Shown in pieces: positions 52,601 through 59,981 of a stretch of 64,000 bases of DNA. Origin of the DNA: UBA6059 sp965227155 (GTDB lineage Bacteria; Bacteroidota; Bacteroidia; Cytophagales; Cyclobacteriaceae). The stretch spans positions 186,001 through 250,000 of the forward strand of contig OZ245731.1 of the NCBI GenBank assembly GCA_965227155.1, written 5' to 3'. The notes beneath the pieces were generated by a model. The model was not told the origin of the DNA. It did no database searches and saw only the letters and a program-made list of their open reading frames with translations. Both the position numbers and the translations under genes were made by a program. Numbering within the stretch: the first letter of the stretch is position 1; each line of letters opens with the position of its first letter.

Positions 52601-54874
52601 TTGGGAGTAATAAATGGTAATGATCCAGAAGACGATAATCTCATATTTGAACTTTTTTCTTCTGACCCAGAAGGAATTTTTTCTGTTTCAACAAACGGTA
52701 AACTATCATTATCCAACGCTTCTGCTTTGCATGAAGTTGATAACCAGGATTTCGTTTTAAACATAAGAATTAGTGATGGAAGTTTAGAGTCAATTGGTAA
52801 TGTATATGTCAGCTTATTAATATCAGTGATTGAAGGTGGTGATTTTGAAGTAGATGAAAATGTTGCAAACGGCACAGTAATTGGAAGATTATTAGATGAA
52901 AACCAATTTGAAGGCTGGGAATTATCAATTAGATCAGGTAATGAAAGTGCTGCTTTTGAAATACAAGATAATAGCGATTTGGTAGTCAAGGACAATAGTA
53001 TATTAGATTATGAGGTAAATCAAAGCTTTAACTTACTAATTATAGCATCAAATGGGACAGAAAGTGATACGGCATCATACAGTATAAATATTAAAGATAT
53101 AAATGAAGCGCCCACCATCGCCAACAAAACCATTGCTGCTCCCGAAAACCTTCCTCTGAATACCGTTTTGGGCGATACCGAGGCTAGTGATGTAGATACT
53201 GAAAACCTTACCTACTCGATTGTCAGTGGCAATGCCGGGCAGAACTACGCCCTGGCAGATACCGGTACTATCCTCGTCAATAATGCCGCTTATTTCGATT
53301 TTGAGACTTTTACTAGAGATACGCTCAACATTAGGGTTTTTGATGGAGAGTTTGCCGACACTGCACGTTTTATCATCAGACTTACCAATGTCAATGAAAG
53401 CCTTACCATTTCTGATTCTACGTATACCATTGATGAAAATAGTGCCAACAATGTCACTGTTGGCTCACTAAAAGCTGAAGATATAGATGGTGATGCGCTT
53501 ACTTTCAATATTGTTTCAGGCAATACCGGAGATGCTTTTGCCCTGAGCGGAAAAGTAATAGTGGTCAACAATACAGAACAGCTGGATTTTGAAACAACGC
53601 CTGTCTTCAATCTGCAGGTATCAGCCACTGATGGTGAATTTACAGAAACGGCAGCCATTACCATCGAGCTCAATGATATATTTGAATTGGTCAATGACAA
53701 ACCACAATTCTTCCCACAGACCTTTTCAATAAATGAAAATCAACCCAAAAACACGCAAATTGGTACTTTAGAAGCTACAGACACTGTAATTCTGGTCAAT
53801 GGTGAGCCTACGCTTAGAAATAATGAAATAACCTACAAGATCGTTAATCAAAGCTTCCCAAATGCCGTGGCTTTAGATACCCTGACTGGTGTACTTACTA
53901 TTAATGACTCAGCGGCATTTGATTATGAAGGGTCGAGCTTTGGAAACTTCCCTACAATTGTGGTAAATGTGCGGGTTTCAGATGGTCATCTAAGTACCAC
54001 TGCTCCTGTAACTATTCAAATCTTCAATGTAGAAGAACCTCCATATATAGAAGATCAGGTATTTAGCATTCCTGAAAATAGCCCTGCTGGCACATTGGTA
54101 GATAAAGTGAAAGCTATAGATGGTGATGGTGCCGGCTTAAGCTTGCGCATTATCTCCGGTAATCTCAATAGTGCTTTCTTTATGAGCAATGCCGGTACGC
54201 TGACAGTGCAGAACCCTACCCCATTAAATTTTGAAGTGAACCCTCAATTGGTACTTGTGGTAGAAGCTACAGATCAGGTTGATACCGTTACTGCCAACAT
54301 AACCATAAACGTTACAGATGTAAATGATCCTCCAAAGCTTACCGGCAAACTGTTTGATATTGATGAAAATCCTGCAAAAGGTGATACGGTAGGCAACATC
54401 AATGTGATCGATGATGATGGCCTGGAAAATGTCATATTCACCATTTTGGAAGGAAATGTTCAGGGCGCTTTTATCATCACTGAAGATGGATTCATTATAG
54501 TAGAAAATGAAGATGCCATTGATTTTGAAGAATTAAGAACCATTACTCTAAGAGTATTGATAGAAGATGGCATTTTCACTTTCGAAGAAATCGTGGATAT
54601 ACAAATCAATGATGTAATCGACAATCTATTGATCACTGATGTGGAAGACGAAATACAGGTGAAGTTCTATCCAAACCCTGTAAGAGATCGTTTGATCGTT
54701 GAATTGCCCGGGCTGAATGACGAGCGTATTTTGATTAGTGACCTGTCCGGCAAAATACTTTGGCAGTCATTTACCAACAGAAAAGCATTATTGGAGATAA
54801 ATACGACCAGCTACAGACCAGGCATTTATCTGCTCATGGTTGGCCAGGAAGTATTTAAATTCCGAAAGGAATAA
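49640..54874 (+). CDS. Giant T9SS surface protein: ELWxxDGT propeller head, 8 cadherin-like repeats
   Basis: 1744 residues. Signal peptide (1-24, ending TTPVFAQ). Residues about 25-870 carry many ELWxxDGT repeats spaced about 50 residues apart (ELYISDGTKEGT, ELWKSDGTENGT, SLWKSDGTSDGT, ELWRSDGTEDGT), predicted to form large beta-propellers. Three divergent cadherin-like repeats (about 870-1150) are followed by five repeats and a T9SS type A sorting domain shared with the upstream giant. In the shared 590 or so residues I count seven amino-acid differences (for example SAKN/SANN, SDGDLS/SDGHLS, EIQLKF/EIQVKF). A surface-attached adhesin or matrix protein is likely; no enzymatic motif was seen. 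Confidence 0.92.
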   Translation: MILFVLIQRVRLFLIFFITTPVFAQVELIKDINKSKINISSGVDNQTVVGDKLFFTAQFEKGIELYISDGTKEGTVMVKDINPGNNSSDPRRLTNVNGILFFVANTKDTGYELWKSDGTENGTELVKETSEGPGYLGTIDLTSVGNNLYFNVTNSNNTYSLWISDGTEDGTVFLKQFSERPRNLVEHQGLLTFNVEGSLWKSDGTSDGTTMIFKPDASNWFGISMSVNEILYFTTGGSNINEQLLWALNENNEVELIANIPTRFIIQEYSNLDNEFYFVITNLNSSLKSIWRTVNRKDGIEKVVNEISSFQIPLELTKSGNNLYFSGHLTNLGGSVGQELWKIDNNSDEAMLVNDFGGDSRPQNLMDHNGQLYFVLESLDGYRKVYRSDGTLNGTAAVMDNNGDFWIPNDLYSTGSHLYFISNNGALSETELYVFNGSPEGENLTFIDGSYGSRPNDFTLIDEVVYFRAKSSGVTSGSSQLGFNVWKTDGSTEGTIPLSDLVTDHNIGYARTITPHKLELYIENTDGELWKTDGTNEGTIKLASFEFGFSLYNLTSAGDFLYFPDASNTSNIGLWKTDGTLNGTNKIVDLPNSVLHTDFIQSSDRIFFALYNEEKGLELWASNGEIQGTGIVKDIVPGGGSSFPEQLVDLDGVLYFVADDQQHGEELWRSDGTEDGTYMVIDLEEGSNSSTIRNLTAANGKLYFEASPFLKSDGLWTSDGTAEGTSFVHSLDRPSIGARPTHFTEVGDLVYFASNSSFTFTQGVWKTNGTPEGTQRIGDLEGLIYAMRENNGQLFFTLTTNHSDHSLWKVDHSQNQPELVTYFGPYFDRAGYPGSSPIEDLYTYQDGFLIPGATNTLGSELWKFTYVNEQNVIINDELNIDENSAPGTVISTLDIDESINPIAFQIEPLGDFHDVFEIDDTGNLYVNNSELLDHENNPAIELRVLIRVDGDVIHDNILVNINNVNEQPSIVVGQNFSLPVGSENGYQLGVINGNDPEDDNLIFELFSSDPEGIFSVSTNGKLSLSNASALHEVDNQDFVLNIRISDGSLESIGNVYVSLLISVIEGGDFEVDENVANGTVIGRLLDENQFEGWELSIRSGNESAAFEIQDNSDLVVKDNSILDYEVNQSFNLLIIASNGTESDTASYSINIKDINEAPTIANKTIAAPENLPLNTVLGDTEASDVDTENLTYSIVSGNAGQNYALADTGTILVNNAAYFDFETFTRDTLNIRVFDGEFADTARFIIRLTNVNESLTISDSTYTIDENSANNVTVGSLKAEDIDGDALTFNIVSGNTGDAFALSGKVIVVNNTEQLDFETTPVFNLQVSATDGEFTETAAITIELNDIFELVNDKPQFFPQTFSINENQPKNTQIGTLEATDTVILVNGEPTLRNNEITYKIVNQSFPNAVALDTLTGVLTINDSAAFDYEGSSFGNFPTIVVNVRVSDGHLSTTAPVTIQIFNVEEPPYIEDQVFSIPENSPAGTLVDKVKAIDGDGAGLSLRIISGNLNSAFFMSNAGTLTVQNPTPLNFEVNPQLVLVVEATDQVDTVTANITINVTDVNDPPKLTGKLFDIDENPAKGDTVGNINVIDDDGLENVIFTILEGNVQGAFIITEDGFIIVENEDAIDFEELRTITLRVLIEDGIFTFEEIVDIQINDVIDNLLITDVEDEIQVKFYPNPVRDRLIVELPGLNDERILISDLSGKILWQSFTNRKALLEINTTSYRPGIYLLMVGQEVFKFRKE
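53102..54873 (+). repeat. 1.77-kb near-identical duplication, copy 2
   Basis: Direct repeat of 47696-49467 at a constant offset of 5406. Scattered single-base differences, many of them silent. Flanks on both sides are unrelated. Confidence 0.95.
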
Positions 54875-54900
54875 AGGAGTAAATTTATAAATGAAAGTAC

Positions 54901-54938
54901 AAAAAAGAGATCGTGCTAATTGCCACGATCTCTTTTTT
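54901..54938. terminator. Strong bidirectional terminator
   Basis: AAAAAAGAGATCGTG, 8-base loop, CACGATCTCTTTTTT: a perfect 15-bp stem with A-run on one side and T-run on the other. It separates the convergent cadherin giant (ends 54874) and the M14 peptidase (ends 54959). Confidence 0.92.
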
Positions 54939-54958
54939 TATATAGAATTCTGAAATGG

Positions 54959-57508
54959 CTATGGATTTAAAATAGCATTCATCATCAACTTGATAGTACC
55001 ATAGGCCTGCATCCTGTTTTGAACATTAAAGCCAAAAAGAACTATTTCGCCTTTCTCATATTTTGACCTGACTACAGCAGCTTTCTCCTGAATAATCTCC
55101 TCCCCTTCTAGCCAACCCGATACCAAAAGATTTTCTGCAGGATATTTTGCTATTACTTCAACTTCTGATCCTTCTACCTCAAATGCCATACCCTGCGCAA
55201 AATAACCTATCCCATTTTTTGGCATGCCATACGCAACAGAGTTACCATTATCATAATCAACGTTCAAAATAGATCCCGGACAGGTGAAATCCGCAAAATC
55301 TTTATCTGCCAGTACATCTTGAATTGATAATCCGAAAGTCTCTATAGCCAATTGACTCGCCCTCTTGTTTGTTATTAATTTTCCACCATTAGCTACGAAT
55401 GATTTTAGTGCTTCTAAACCATCTTTTCCAATGCCTCCAACATACTCAGGTGGCATAGCACCCTCATTATGTCCTTCAATGATTTGATCAGGTCTTTGAT
55501 CAGGGATGATAATGACATCATAAGTCTTCTGCAGATTTCCCTGCTTTACTTCTTCATCTCGAAGCTCATTGTAATCAAATCCATATTGGTCAAGCAATAA
55601 TTTGATCCAACCGGCATCCATATTGGCTACCCATGAATCATACAGGCCTACTTTAACCTTTTTCAAAGAATTGCCCGACATCTGTTCATCAGACAAGGTA
55701 ATCGGCACATTATACTTTTCTGCTAATGCACCCGCATCCATTGATTTTGCATCAACCCAAAAGGAGCCAGGAGGAAACTCCGTGCCATCTATGGTATTTG
55801 CAGCTTTTGATCTAACCACCTTTGTACCTTTTTGGCGCACCATTGCATTAGCTAGTTTGAATGCATTATTCTCTGAAGCTGAAATTACCATATACCGACC
55901 CGAGCCTTTAACAGCAGCAACCTTGGGCGATTTTTCCAAAGCTTTCATTTCAACATCTACAGGCTGCTTTAATGTGCGTGTTTCTACCCCCATTTGTGCA
56001 GGCAAGGTCCACCCTACCCCATCGTAAGGTAAAAATGGGGCTCCGTCCCACTTAACCATGCGGCTGATTCCCTGCCATAAATGTGGATATTTCCTGAGGT
56101 CAGGATAATCCTGGCTTTCCATAATATTCTTCACATACAATCCAAAGGGTTGATTGGTTGGGATAATAAAGTCACCCTCTCTAATGCTTGCACCCTCTGT
56201 ACCAATTGCCTTTTGCGCCTGGAATACCTGAACCCCATTACCCATCATTCTTTCCAGCATTAATGCCATGGTACCTTTATCTGCTTGTGCTGCCGGTATT
56301 ATCCAACCATATGGCCCCTCCTGCTCAAAACGGGAAACCACGTCTTGTGCCATCTTGTACTTATTATAAAGGAAATCGAACTTGTACTTTGCTACCGCTT
56401 CCAGCAATGCTTTACTGGCGGTCAGGTTATAAGCTACTGCATCTCCAATATGCCATTCACCGCCTTTCCACGGACTTGGATAAAAGACACCCATTCGTAG
56501 TTCCTTATATTCTTCAGGGAAATCATCTATGGTATAGGTTTTCGGTGTAGCGTATTTGTATAGAGCTGTCTCTGTCAGAATGGAAGGTATATTATGCCCT
56601 TCTATAGCAGGGCCATCAATATACCCCGGATACCAGATATCAAATGCGATTCTTGAAATAGCCCCAGGTTGATCATTTTCTTCCAACCCTTTACCCATAG
56701 CGGAGCCAACTAGATTTTTAGTCCTTATAATGATCGGGTGCTTATTTGGATTAGTAGGTTCCGGTCCTGGCGGAATCCAAATTCTGGCTGGAAAAGGTGC
56801 GGATTGGTGCTGATCATAAAAGATTGACAAAAACCATTCTTCATTGATGGCTCTGTTGATGTTTTGAGTCTCCTTTAGGTTAGCGATAAAGGTATCTCTA
56901 TTGTTGTCATGGCCAGCATAACGATTATAAAGTTTGGGTAATGGGCTTACTTCATAATCCGTACCCAGGTTTTGTCGATACCATTCAGCTACCTGTGTCA
57001 TTCCATCGGGATTGACAATCGGAAGCAACAATACCACACTATCTCTGATCATACGTATAGTTTCATCCTCACTGGTGATCATGTCATATGGAAGCTGAAA
57101 ATGGTGCTGTGGAGGAGCAACCTCTGTGGAATGCAACCCCGCACTTATCCATACGATAGCTTTGCCACTTTTTGCTAATGCTGCTGCCTCTTGAGGGGAT
57201 TCCGTTTCAAGTAAACTTAATTTTCTTGCCGCGTTCTTGATTTGGTTCAACTGGTTCAGGTTAGCCTCAGAAGATATAATCGCATAGATCATTCTACGCC
57301 CTTCAGTGGTTTCACCCATATCGCCCAATTGAATGCGAGGCGACTCCTCATCAAGAATGTTAAGATATTCGACCCATTGCTCGTAGGTAGTTAGTTTATA
57401 ATCAGCTCCGGGCTTGTGTCCCAGGAATTGTTCAGGTGAGGTAATCTGTGCTTTAGCCGACAGTGTAAGGCACAGCAGCACCCAGAAGATATTTTTGATA
57501 GTAAGCAT
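54959..57508 (-). CDS. Secreted M14-family zinc carboxypeptidase-like protein
   Basis: 849 residues. Signal peptide (1-21, LLCLTLSAKAQ). The M14-like catalytic domain (about 40-330) has GETTEGRRMIYAIISSE, the zinc motif AGLHSTEVAPPQ (His and Glu), LLLPIVNPDGM, GHDNNRDTF (third ligand His) and TETALYKYA (candidate catalytic Glu). A long C-terminal part (about 340-849) includes a class-I-glutamine-amidotransferase-like Rossmann fold (VIIPDQRPDQIIEGHN, LKSFVANGGKLITNKRAS), as in many large Bacteroidota M14 proteins. It probably trims peptides in the periplasm or outside; specificity unknown. The ATG at 57508 was chosen over a TTG at 57532 because it sits directly before the signal peptide. Confidence 0.88.
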   Translation of the reverse strand: MLTIKNIFWVLLCLTLSAKAQITSPEQFLGHKPGADYKLTTYEQWVEYLNILDEESPRIQLGDMGETTEGRRMIYAIISSEANLNQLNQIKNAARKLSLLETESPQEAAALAKSGKAIVWISAGLHSTEVAPPQHHFQLPYDMITSEDETIRMIRDSVVLLLPIVNPDGMTQVAEWYRQNLGTDYEVSPLPKLYNRYAGHDNNRDTFIANLKETQNINRAINEEWFLSIFYDQHQSAPFPARIWIPPGPEPTNPNKHPIIIRTKNLVGSAMGKGLEENDQPGAISRIAFDIWYPGYIDGPAIEGHNIPSILTETALYKYATPKTYTIDDFPEEYKELRMGVFYPSPWKGGEWHIGDAVAYNLTASKALLEAVAKYKFDFLYNKYKMAQDVVSRFEQEGPYGWIIPAAQADKGTMALMLERMMGNGVQVFQAQKAIGTEGASIREGDFIIPTNQPFGLYVKNIMESQDYPDLRKYPHLWQGISRMVKWDGAPFLPYDGVGWTLPAQMGVETRTLKQPVDVEMKALEKSPKVAAVKGSGRYMVISASENNAFKLANAMVRQKGTKVVRSKAANTIDGTEFPPGSFWVDAKSMDAGALAEKYNVPITLSDEQMSGNSLKKVKVGLYDSWVANMDAGWIKLLLDQYGFDYNELRDEEVKQGNLQKTYDVIIIPDQRPDQIIEGHNEGAMPPEYVGGIGKDGLEALKSFVANGGKLITNKRASQLAIETFGLSIQDVLADKDFADFTCPGSILNVDYDNGNSVAYGMPKNGIGYFAQGMAFEVEGSEVEVIAKYPAENLLVSGWLEGEEIIQEKAAVVRSKYEKGEIVLFGFNVQNRMQAYGTIKLMMNAILNP

Positions 57509-57620
57509 AAATAAACAAACAAGTTGATTCAATAATTGAACCTGAAATTACCCCATTAAATGATAAAATAGACACAGGATTTTGTGAATGAAAGTTTTTT
57601 AGAAGAACAGTCCACTAACC

Positions 57621-57651
57621 TTGGTGATTTTGAAAAAATAATACACTTTTG
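57621..57651 (+). promoter_or_regulatory. Possible promoter of the tRNA region
   Basis: TTG at 57621-57623 and TACACTTTTG at 57642-57651, 18 bases apart, just ahead of the tRNA-like sequence. The -7 element departs from TAnnTTTG by extra bases; moderate support only. Confidence 0.35.
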
Positions 57652-57665
57652 CATCCCATTACGGA

Positions 57666-57740
57666 CGGGGTGTAGCTCGCGGACGGCCAGTCAGTCCGGT
57701 TAGTGTATTCCGATTTAGAATCGGAAGAGCCGCCGGTTCT
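57666..57740 (+). pseudogene. Truncated tRNA-like sequence
   Basis: Starts CGGGGTGTAGC like the downstream tRNA-Pro, has an extra 16 or so bases in the D-arm, then AGTCCGGTTAGTGTA in common with it. The anticodon arm is TCCGA-TTTAGAA-TCGGA (anticodon TAG). The T-arm begins GCCGCCGGTTC and breaks off into TTATTAAG, so the T-loop, the 3' acceptor strand and any CCA are missing. It cannot fold as a full tRNA and is probably a dead remnant. Confidence 0.6.
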
Positions 57741-57817
57741 TATTAAGATGTATCAGTAGGATACTTATAAAAAATATTGTTAATTAAGTTAGACTATCAT
57801 TAGTGATGTATAGCCTA

Positions 57818-57892
57818 CGGGGTGTAGCACAGTCCGGTTAGTGTACCTGGTTTGGGACCAGGGGGCCGCAGGTTCGAATCCTGCCACCCCGA
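57818..57892 (+). tRNA. tRNA-Pro (anticodon TGG)
   Basis: Complete cloverleaf: acceptor CGGGGTG pairs with CACCCCG, anticodon stem CCTGG-TTTGGGA-CCAGG with TGG at positions 34-36, and T-arm GCAGG-TTCGAAT-CCTGC. The discriminator is A; CCA is not encoded. Confidence 0.95.
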
Positions 57893-57914
57893 CTTTTTAA
57901 GCTGCATAGCAATC

Positions 57915-57950
57915 AAAAGCCTCTAATTCTTATGATTTAGGGGCTTTTTT
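57915..57950 (+). terminator. Terminator after tRNA-Pro
   Basis: AAAAGCCTCTAAT, 7-base loop, ATTTAGGGGCTTTTTT: a stem of about 12 bp with one wobble and a T6 run, 23 bases after the tRNA. Confidence 0.8.
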
Positions 57951-57990
57951 CATTTTAAGCTACCAAATAAAACCAATCAAAATCAAGAAA

Positions 57991-58121
57991 ATGGTACCCT
58001 ATTGGTACCCCCTTTTGAAAAATTTATATTTGGGGTACCAGCTGACTATCAATAAGTTACAAATACTTTTTGATGCTTTTTGATACATTTTGGTACCCTA
58101 ACACCCAAAAAATGGTACCCT
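57991..58121. repeat. Cluster of five GGTACC motifs
   Basis: GGTACC occurs at 57993, 58004, 58034, 58092 and 58114, mostly as WTGGTACCC; ATGGTACCCT occurs twice exactly. The stretch between the tRNA terminator and the T9SS gene holds no gene. Self-palindromic motifs near a tRNA 3' end suggest protein binding or an old attachment region. Confidence 0.6.
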
Positions 58122-58147
58122 CAATAAAATAGCTACTCCTAAATGCC

Positions 58148-59968
58148 CTACCGCTTAATAACCTTACGCCTGTATACATAGCTACCACTCAAGACTTCAA
58201 GTACATAGACCCCTGTGCCCAATTGGCTGATGTTCAGTTGATGATCAGGGCCAAATATTTGTCCGGATTGTACAATTTTCCCGTCCATACCAATTAGCGA
58301 ATAATGCAAGGGATAAAGTGGTGACTGACCCATTTTCACCGATAGAAAATCGGAAGTAGGATTGGGAAAGATCTGCACAAATACTTGATGCTGAGCATTA
58401 TACTTTAATGCTACCAGCTTCGAATATGCAAATGTGCCATCATAATCCGTCTGCTTTATTCTGTAATAATTTAGGCCATTGAGTGGTCTATTATCGACCC
58501 ACTGGTAATTCTGGGGAACAGTAGTTGTGCCTGCACCTGCCATTCGGTAGATGGTTTCGAAACTATTTCCATCGAAAGATCGCTGTACTTCAAAGAAGTC
58601 ATTGTTTTCTTCAGTCGCTGTGCCCCAGGCAAGCTTCACTCCTTCACTTTCTAATGGATAAGCATCGAAATGTAGCCAAGTGACCGGCAATGGAATCGCC
58701 GATGTGTGACTGTATACGACCCTCTGCATCTTCATAGCGCCTAGGTAAGCAAAGTCACCGGTATTTACGGATATCGATAACTCAATCACACCCTGGGCAT
58801 TGGTATAGACCGTATCAGATTGCAGGATGGTGTCGTTATTACCATCATAACCACCATCACCGATACCGGCTCCCGATGTGGCTAAAATACCCGACCAGCT
58901 GTTGCTTCCGTTAAGGTCATATTGTGTCTCTCGGGCTATGGTGGTCTCTCGCGTACCAAAAAAACTAAATACATAGCCCTCATTAGCAAAGCCTGTGGAT
59001 ATCTCTAGTGATTCAGAAGATGTAGTAAAGAAATAATCCTGGGTGACCGTATTAATAGCAAAATCTGATAGCAAACTTGCATCTGGAAATTCAAGCCCAC
59101 CGTGATTGATTCCATTTGTTAAAAATGTATTACTGGTTACACTTATAATCAAATCAGATGCTTCATCTTGGTGATCGACTAATGCTAAAGTGCTACCATT
59201 CCCATTATTTGTCATGTTGTTCCAATAAGTACCATTGGCATCAGGATTTGAGGTTTCATTTCCATTGGTTACATCATCAGGTCCGAAATCAGTATAAAAA
59301 TATTTTATGGGTATTACTTCTACTTTCATGGCACCTAGATAAGCCAATGTACCGGTAGAAGTCAATGCTAATTCAATATTGATACTACCAGAACTTGGAT
59401 AGATAATATCAGAAACGACCACCTCATCATTATTTCCATTATATCCACCATTTCCGATACCTGTACCTGTGGTTTGCAACGTGCCTGTCCAACTATTGAT
59501 ACCGGTAAGAGAATATTCGGAGATTCGTGGATCAGCGGCTGCCCTTGTTCCAAAAAAAGTAAATCGATAGCCAATGGTGTCTTCCAATCCTGATAACTCC
59601 AGGATGCCAGGAGTGGTAGTTGTAGCTACAAAAAAATAATCTTCTGTTACACTGGAAAGGGCTAATTCATCCAACAAGCTTGTACTCGGACTGGATAATC
59701 CACCTAAGTTTCCAGAATCATCAAACCCGTCAATCACTTCAAGCTGATACCTTGCCACATTACTGGCATTAATCAATGGAACTGTACTGGAAGGTGGATA
59801 GGGATTAGTGATATTATTCCAATAAATACCATTTGCATCGGGATTTGAAGTTGTATTACCACTTTGCCCAAAATCAAAATACAGGGTATCAGTTACTGTC
59901 TGCCCCATACTGCTAAGGGGCAGACAAACACCGATCAAAAGCAATGCAAAAAGCTGGTTGGTTCTCAT
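58148..59968 (-). CDS. T9SS secreted protein with a duplicated domain of unknown function
   Basis: 606 residues. Signal peptide (1-22, LIGVCLPLSSMGQ). Two tandem domains of about 200 residues each (about 25-230 and 232-440) share SNPDANGIYWNNITNPY / SNPDANGTYWNNMTNNG, DYFF, FTFFGTR / FSFFGTR, GNGGYNGNNDEVV / GDGGYDGNNDTIL and AYLGAMKVE / AYLGAMKMQ. I do not recognise the domain; it looks like a carbohydrate-binding beta-sandwich. A fibronectin-like segment (about 455-525) and a T9SS type A signal (VQIFPNPTSDFLSVKMG ... GTGVYVLEV) follow. The ATG at 59968 is 13 bases after the upstream giant's stop, so the two form an operon. Confidence 0.87.
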   Translation of the reverse strand: MRTNQLFALLLIGVCLPLSSMGQTVTDTLYFDFGQSGNTTSNPDANGIYWNNITNPYPPSSTVPLINASNVARYQLEVIDGFDDSGNLGGLSSPSTSLLDELALSSVTEDYFFVATTTTPGILELSGLEDTIGYRFTFFGTRAAADPRISEYSLTGINSWTGTLQTTGTGIGNGGYNGNNDEVVVSDIIYPSSGSINIELALTSTGTLAYLGAMKVEVIPIKYFYTDFGPDDVTNGNETSNPDANGTYWNNMTNNGNGSTLALVDHQDEASDLIISVTSNTFLTNGINHGGLEFPDASLLSDFAINTVTQDYFFTTSSESLEISTGFANEGYVFSFFGTRETTIARETQYDLNGSNSWSGILATSGAGIGDGGYDGNNDTILQSDTVYTNAQGVIELSISVNTGDFAYLGAMKMQRVVYSHTSAIPLPVTWLHFDAYPLESEGVKLAWGTATEENNDFFEVQRSFDGNSFETIYRMAGAGTTTVPQNYQWVDNRPLNGLNYYRIKQTDYDGTFAYSKLVALKYNAQHQVFVQIFPNPTSDFLSVKMGQSPLYPLHYSLIGMDGKIVQSGQIFGPDHQLNISQLGTGVYVLEVLSGSYVYRRKVIKR

Positions 59969-59981
59969 GGCTTCAAATCGG

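Noticed and set aside
57666..57740. A second functional tRNA (Leu, TAG)
   Set aside because: The T-loop and the 3' acceptor strand are missing and the D-arm is overlong.
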